DNA of 7,500 bases from Aromatoleum sp. (GTDB taxonomy: Bacteria > Pseudomonadota > Gammaproteobacteria > Burkholderiales > Casimicrobiaceae). A program made the position numbers and the translations under genes. The stretch spans positions 1 through 7,500 of the forward strand of contig JAAFGU010000115.1 of the NCBI GenBank assembly GCA_010365205.1, given 5' to 3'. Numbering within the stretch: the stretch's first letter is position 1; every line of letters starts with the position of its first letter. Of this stretch, positions 5,477-7,500 are shown in pieces. Below the pieces are notes generated by a model. It made no database searches, was not told the DNA's origin, and worked only from the letters and a program-made list of their open reading frames with translations.

Positions 5477-6502
5477 ATGTTCACCTCCGGCACAAGCGCT
5501 CCTGACGCCTCACCCGAAAGGGAGATGCTGCGTCTGACCTCCGGGCACCTCACGGCACAAGCCCTACGGGTTTTCGCCTCTCTCGGTCTGCCGGATATCC
5601 TGCGAGAAGGGCCGAAGTCCGCCGCCGACCTCGCCCTGGCGACCAAGTCGGACGCGACGACCCTTTTCCGGACGCTCCGGTTTCTTGCGACCATCGACAT
5701 CGTCAAACGGGACGAGAACGGCGAGTTCAGCCTCACCCGACTCGGCCGCACGCTGTGCAAGCGACCCAACCCGGTCATTCATGACAACACCTTGCTCGCG
5801 TGCTCCGCTTTGCATTGGACTGCGATCGGAAACCTCCTGCACGCGGTGAAGACCGGCGAGAACGCGTTTCGGGCAATACACGGGAAGGCCTACTTCGAAT
5901 CCCTCGGCGAGAATCCCGAGGAAGCGGGCATCTTCAATGCCGCGATGAACTCGGCATCGCAAATCGGCATCGGCGCGATTCTTGCGGCTTACGATTTTTC
6001 GGCATTTCGGTCGGTCGTCGACGTTGCAGGAGGTGAAGGAGCGCTGCTGCGGGGGATCCTGGCGCGGCACAAGCATGTGCGCGGGATATTGTTCGATGCA
6101 ACTGACGCAATCGAACAGCAGGTGCCGGACGAAATGGTGGCTGACCGGCTCACGACAATCCGGGGTGACTTCTTCTCCTGTGTTCCTCCGGGCGCGGACG
6201 CTTACCTGCTTCGCCGGATCCTGCACAACTGGAACGATCAGGAAGCCATCACGATACTGCGCCAGTGCCGCGGCGCGATGCCGCGTTCGAGCAAACTGCT
6301 GATCATCGAGCTTGCCGCACCGCAACCTGGTGACTCCGGATTCGATTGGGCGTTTCTGGACATGCTCATGATGCTGATCAACGGCGGGCGCGAACGCAGC
6401 TTGCACGAGTTCGAACAAATACTGGAGGCTGCGGGGTTCTCGTGCCCGCGCGTCATTCTCACCCGTTCTCCGTATTGGATTCTTGAATCTGCGCCGGCGT
6501 AA
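5477..6502 (+). CDS. SAM-dependent O-methyltransferase, Methyltransf_2 (ASMT/COMT-like) type
   Basis: This 341-aa protein has the architecture of class-I small-molecule O-methyltransferases. Residues about 17-105 are a winged-helix dimerisation domain (LTAQALRVFASLGLPDIL; DATTLFRTLRFLATIDIV). A linker follows, with KAYFESLGENPEEAGIFNAAMN. The catalytic Rossmann domain then runs from about 165 to 339. SAM motif I is V181-DVAGGEG-188, the motif II acidic residue is Asp207 (LFDAT), GDFF lies at 230-233, and LLRRILHNWND carries the presumed base His250. NGGRERSLHEFEQILEAAGF and the RSPYWILES end are also typical. Such enzymes methylate hydroxyl groups of polyketides, phenazines, carotenoids, indoles and similar compounds. 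The substrate cannot be read here. ATG 5477 is chosen because it gives a normal N-terminus, but no clear Shine-Dalgarno precedes it. ATG 5525 in the same frame is an alternative, and the TTG at 5387 is unlikely. GC content is lower than in the flanks. The adenylation gene 56 bases downstream suggests a shared biosynthetic pathway. Confidence 0.88.
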   Translation: MFTSGTSAPDASPEREMLRLTSGHLTAQALRVFASLGLPDILREGPKSAADLALATKSDATTLFRTLRFLATIDIVKRDENGEFSLTRLGRTLCKRPNPVIHDNTLLACSALHWTAIGNLLHAVKTGENAFRAIHGKAYFESLGENPEEAGIFNAAMNSASQIGIGAILAAYDFSAFRSVVDVAGGEGALLRGILARHKHVRGILFDATDAIEQQVPDEMVADRLTTIRGDFFSCVPPGADAYLLRRILHNWNDQEAITILRQCRGAMPRSSKLLIIELAAPQPGDSGFDWAFLDMLMMLINGGRERSLHEFEQILEAAGFSCPRVILTRSPYWILESAPA

Positions 6503-6558
6503 GCGTCGCTGCACCTGCTAGACTGGGAAAAAATGCATAGTGCGCGAGAGAACACACC

Positions 6559-7500
6559 ATGTCAGCGGCCAATCTCGGCATAATCGGCCAGCGACTGGAG
6601 GAACTGGCGAGGCGCGTGCCAGGCAAGACTGCGCTCGTCGAGGCGAACGCCAGTGTCGACTACGCGCGGCTCGAATCGCGCACCCGCGCCATTGCCGCGC
6701 AGGTCATCGCCGCCGCTGGAATTCCGCCGGGCTTCGCGGCGCTACTCTTCGAAACAAAGCTCCCGGCGGTCGAGGCGATGTTCGGCACGCTGCGCGCGGG
6801 TCACGCCTATGTTCCGCTGGACGCCGGCGATCCGGACGAGCGCCTGCGCTTCATCCTCGCCGACAGCCGGCCCGCGGTCCTGCTGACCGACAGCGGGCGC
6901 TACGAACGTGCGTGCGCGCTGGCGCGTTCCGGATGCGCCGTCATCGACATCGGACGCATGGAACCGCCGGACGAGACGCTTGTGCTTCCGGACGTGCCGC
7001 CGCAGGCGCGGGCCTATCTCCTCTACACGTCCGGCTCGACGGGTCAGCCGAAGGGGGTCAGCCAAACCGTCGACAACCTGAGATTCTTCGCCGACGCGTA
7101 CGTCAAGGCTTTGCGCATCACCGAGGCCGACCGTTTGTCGCTGCTATTCGCGGTGAATTTCGCCGGGTCGCTGATGCACATCTTCGGCAGCCTCTTCACC
7201 GGTGCAACGCTGTGTGCGTACGACATGCGCCGGGACGGTATTCCGCGGCTCGCGGACTGGCTCGATCGCGAACGGATCACGGTCCTCCATACCATTCCGA
7301 CCATCTTTCGCGAGCTGTGCAACAGCCTCGCACCGGAACGCCGGCTCGCGCACCTCAGAGGGATCGACATCGGTGGCGAGGCCGCGTTCGCGAGCGACTT
7401 CGAGATGTTCTGCAGCCATACACTGGACCACTGCATGCTCGTCAACCACCTGGCGGCCACCGAGAACGACATCATCGCCCAGCATGTCGTCGGGCACGGC
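6559..7500 (+). CDS. NRPS-type amino acid adenylation domain protein, 5' part (runs off window)
   Basis: The frame is open from ATG 6559 to the window end (314 codons, no stop). It is the N-terminal subdomain of an ANL-superfamily adenylation domain, which activates a carboxylic acid as its acyl-AMP and normally loads it onto a carrier protein. Seen in order: the A1-like VDYARLESRTRAIA (33-46), A2 LRAGHAYVPLD (78-88), the A3 P-loop YTSGSTGQPKGV with T157-SGSTG-162 and Lys165, the A4 region with F201-AGS-204 and HIFGSLFTGATL, the GGE strand at 272-274, and A5 N296-HLAATE-302. The pattern is NRPS-like, closer than to acyl-CoA synthetases, but Ala202 replaces the usual A4 aspartate and A5 lacks Gly-Pro. 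No condensation domain precedes it. A weak GAGAG lies before the ATG. Anything after A5, including carrier, reductase or thioesterase domains, is outside the window. Confidence 0.88.
   Translation, partial: MSAANLGIIGQRLEELARRVPGKTALVEANASVDYARLESRTRAIAAQVIAAAGIPPGFAALLFETKLPAVEAMFGTLRAGHAYVPLDAGDPDERLRFILADSRPAVLLTDSGRYERACALARSGCAVIDIGRMEPPDETLVLPDVPPQARAYLLYTSGSTGQPKGVSQTVDNLRFFADAYVKALRITEADRLSLLFAVNFAGSLMHIFGSLFTGATLCAYDMRRDGIPRLADWLDRERITVLHTIPTIFRELCNSLAPERRLAHLRGIDIGGEAAFASDFEMFCSHTLDHCMLVNHLAATENDIIAQHVVGHG

Noticed and set aside
6483..6535. TTGAAT and TAGACT as a promoter for the adenylation gene
   Set aside because: The two boxes are 30 bases apart, far beyond a usable spacer. Co-transcription with the methyltransferase is simpler.
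1..7500. CRISPR arrays, insertion sequences, attachment sites or integrases
   Set aside because: No spaced direct repeats, transposase motifs or tRNA-fragment duplications were seen. The only tandem repeat is inside rplY.

Overview
The window reads as a chromosomal segment of a high-GC Gram-negative bacterium, most likely a betaproteobacterium. The strongest reason is gene order: lolB, ispE, tRNA-Gln, prs, rplY (long CTC-type L25), pth and ychF, all on the + strand, is a block I know from Betaproteobacteria. The Prs sequence (MAF- start, Ala-Asn in the PRPP loop, SNEESVSSLF near the C-terminus) reminds me more of Rhodocyclales/Nitrosomonadales-type proteins than of Burkholderia-type ones. That impression is from memory and was not tested, so the order is left open.

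Layout. Bases 8-1437 hold the outer-membrane lipoprotein receptor LolB and the isoprenoid-precursor kinase IspE. A hairpin with a T-run and a complete tRNA-Gln(TTG) with encoded CCA follow (1468-1580). Bases 1644-2594 hold PRPP synthetase. A 189-base gap then carries a sigma70-like promoter and the leader of rplY. rplY (2784-3533) ends in a tandemly repeated lysine-rich tail and is closed by a good intrinsic terminator (3559-3590). pth and ychF (3626-5305) abut with no spacer. pth releases peptides from peptidyl-tRNA, YchF is a ribosome-associated ATPase, and L25 binds 5S rRNA, so the middle of the window is mostly translation-related.

After ychF the character changes. A 171-base gap with two strong hairpins but no T-run leads into a SAM-dependent O-methyltransferase of the Methyltransf_2 (ASMT/COMT-like) type (5477-6502). 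Its GC content is visibly lower than that of its neighbours. Next comes the 5' part of an NRPS-type adenylation-domain gene (6559 to the window end, open). This pair looks like the beginning of an accessory biosynthetic locus placed beside the conserved core block. The adenylation domain begins directly with A-domain sequence, has no condensation domain in front, and has non-canonical A4 and A5 core motifs. That makes its substrate hard to predict and makes it the most interesting part of the window. The product and the rest of the cluster lie outside the sequence given.
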